Origin: Nocardioidaceae bacterium
GTDB lineage: Bacteria; Actinomycetota; Actinomycetes; Propionibacteriales; Nocardioidaceae
Reading direction: 5' to 3'
Assembly (NCBI GenBank): GCA_013697585.1
Contig: JACCWP010000205.1
Span: 1-35,743, forward strand
DNA: 35,743 nt
The notes under the pieces were generated by a model, which ran no database searches, was not told where the DNA came from, and saw only the letters and a program-made list of their open reading frames with translations. Shown here piece after piece: positions 34,865 to 35,743 of the stretch. The position numbers were made by a program, and so were the translations under genes. Numbering within the stretch: the first letter of the stretch is position 1; each line of letters starts with the position of its first letter.

Positions 34865-35743
34865 TTACGGCGAGGGTCCCGCGTGAGATGTCGCGTCCGC
34901 GCTCGGGCGGGGGAGTGGGTGCGTGCCGGTGTTGTCGACTCGCCAGCGGCGGCCGGTGGGGCTGGTCCATAGGTGCTCGGCGGGTCCGGTGCGGGCCATG
35001 GTCCAGTTGCCGTGGGTCTTGAGCCGGTGGTGTCTGCGGTTCTTGGGGCTGAGGTTGGCCAGGGTGGTCGGCCCGGTGGGCCAGGGTTGGTCGTGGTCGA
35101 GGTCGCAGCGGCGTGCGTCGGTGGTTCCGTACGGGAACACGTCGGTGTCGAAGACCAGCCGAACCGCCTCGGCCAGCCCGGCCGGCGGTCGGTAGCCGGT
35201 GCCCGGGGCTGGTGGTGCCTCGGCGAGGGTGGGCAGGTCGATCACGGGTTTCACGGTGACGTGGCTGTGGCCCACCAGGTCGGCGGCGGCGGCCTGGGTC
35301 AGCGGGCCGACCTGGTCGCAGTCCCACCGGCGGGTGCCGACCGCGTCGGCGTGCAGCGGCTGGCGCAGGTGCACGTACAGCACCGTCCGGGGTACCGGCG
35401 CCTGCTGCGACGGGCTTGTCGGCGCATCCGGCGCGCCCGATCGCAGCTGGTGCAGCTGGTGCCAGAGTCGGGTGATCTCGTCGGGGTCGGCCAGCAGCCC
35501 CAGCGCGGTCGCGCGGCGCTGCTCCTTGGACTCCAACAAGTGGGTGCTGCCTTGGCGGCGGTGGAGCTCGGCGAGCCAGTCGGCGACCTGGTCGATCCTG
35601 GCGTCCAGCCGGGTCGCATCGCCGGAGTCGAGGACGGCGGCCAGCTCGCGGGTCCCGTCGCACGAGGCCCCGATCCACACCCCGCGCCTGGCGGCGGCGT
35701 GGTCTCGGTCGGTCTCGGCCAGGGCCGGGTCGGCGGCGATGGC
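34865..35743 (-). CDS. DUF222/HNH endonuclease (13E12 repeat family), 5' end cut by the window
   Basis: The last 292 residues of a minus-strand gene that continues past the right edge; the frame is open through 35743, reading AIAADPALAETDRDHAAARRG at the edge. The DUF222 region has GTRELAAVL...ARIDQVADWLAE, and the C-terminal HNH-like motif is DLDHDQPW...NLSPKNRRHHRLKTHGNW, typical of the actinobacterial 13E12/DUF222 proteins that occur in many copies per genome. The catalytic His pair is present in HHRLKTH. Function is unproven; a mobile or nicking role is often assumed. It lies beside two tRNA genes, but no att site or integrase is seen. Between tRNA-Glu and its stop, 34743-34864 holds nothing recognisable. 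Confidence 0.88.
   Translation of the reverse strand, partial: AIAADPALAETDRDHAAARRGVWIGASCDGTRELAAVLDSGDATRLDARIDQVADWLAELHRRQGSTHLLESKEQRRATALGLLADPDEITRLWHQLHQLRSGAPDAPTSPSQQAPVPRTVLYVHLRQPLHADAVGTRRWDCDQVGPLTQAAAADLVGHSHVTVKPVIDLPTLAEAPPAPGTGYRPPAGLAEAVRLVFDTDVFPYGTTDARRCDLDHDQPWPTGPTTLANLSPKNRRHHRLKTHGNWTMARTGPAEHLWTSPTGRRWRVDNTGTHPLPRPSADATSHAGPSP

Noticed and set aside
34830-35678. Alternative minus-strand frame in the DUF222 region
   Set aside because: The 34865 frame carries the DUF222 and HNH motifs; this one is a Pro/Arg-rich shadow.
34743-35743. Integrated element next to the tRNA genes
   Set aside because: A DUF222/HNH gene beside tRNAs suggested insertion, but no integrase, tRNA-end duplication or composition change is visible.

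Overview
This is a high-GC actinobacterial chromosome segment. GTG starts are frequent, stops and starts often overlap as GTGA or ATGA, many genes look leaderless, and a DUF222/HNH (13E12-type) gene sits at the right edge. The gene content and order resemble Nocardioides-like Propionibacteriales; the genus is an inference from memory of such genomes, not something computed here. There are no insertion sequences, CRISPR arrays, phage genes or rRNA genes. The window is mostly core metabolism and translation, with a few accessory genes.

Layout. 1-8021: the tail of a MetE-like methionine synthase gene overlaps ligA (DNA ligase). An M13 metallopeptidase follows, then the overlapping gatC-gatA-gatB operon (amidotransferase that makes Gln-tRNA(Gln)). 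8054-13358: a mixed block with a PQQ-type sugar dehydrogenase lipoprotein (minus strand), a patatin-like hydrolase overlapping a 2-hydroxyacid dehydrogenase, an MpaB/DUF2236 oxygenase (minus strand), and a BNR-repeat gene broken by a one-base frameshift. 13486-18773: ilvD, then ilvB-ilvN-ilvC behind a leader peptide and a textbook terminator. 18938-22574: a sodium/solute symporter with a small two-helix membrane protein, then serA. 22605-25366: a MocR regulator divergent from a YczE membrane protein, with repeated operator-like boxes between them, and a SAM methyltransferase. 25385-25902: a 518-base leader region with a Cys-containing mini-ORF, several RNA stems and a 49-codon ORF. 25903-31402: leuB-ilvE, a membrane Ser/Thr kinase, and citramalate synthase cimA behind a second leader-peptide attenuator. 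31519-34742: a DUF1697 protein, an FAH-family hydrolase overlapping gltX, tRNA-Gln(CUG) and tRNA-Glu(CUC). 34865-35743: a DUF222/HNH endonuclease cut by the window edge.

How the genes work together. ilvD, ilvBN, ilvC, leuB, ilvE and cimA form a branched-chain amino acid cluster. cimA implies a threonine-independent isoleucine route from pyruvate; leuA, leuC, leuD and ilvA are not in this window. gatCAB, gltX, tRNA-Gln and tRNA-Glu are the parts needed for indirect Gln-tRNA synthesis (misacylation by GluRS, then amidation).

The strongest signals beyond ordinary annotation are regulatory. There are two amino-acid-matched leader/terminator attenuators (ilvB and cimA). A third, unexplained Cys-containing leader with overlapping stems precedes leuB. 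A cluster of GGCCACT boxes lies between the mocR-like gene and yczE. About a dozen genes carry a -10-like hexamer 6-8 nt before the start codon, the pattern of leaderless transcription.
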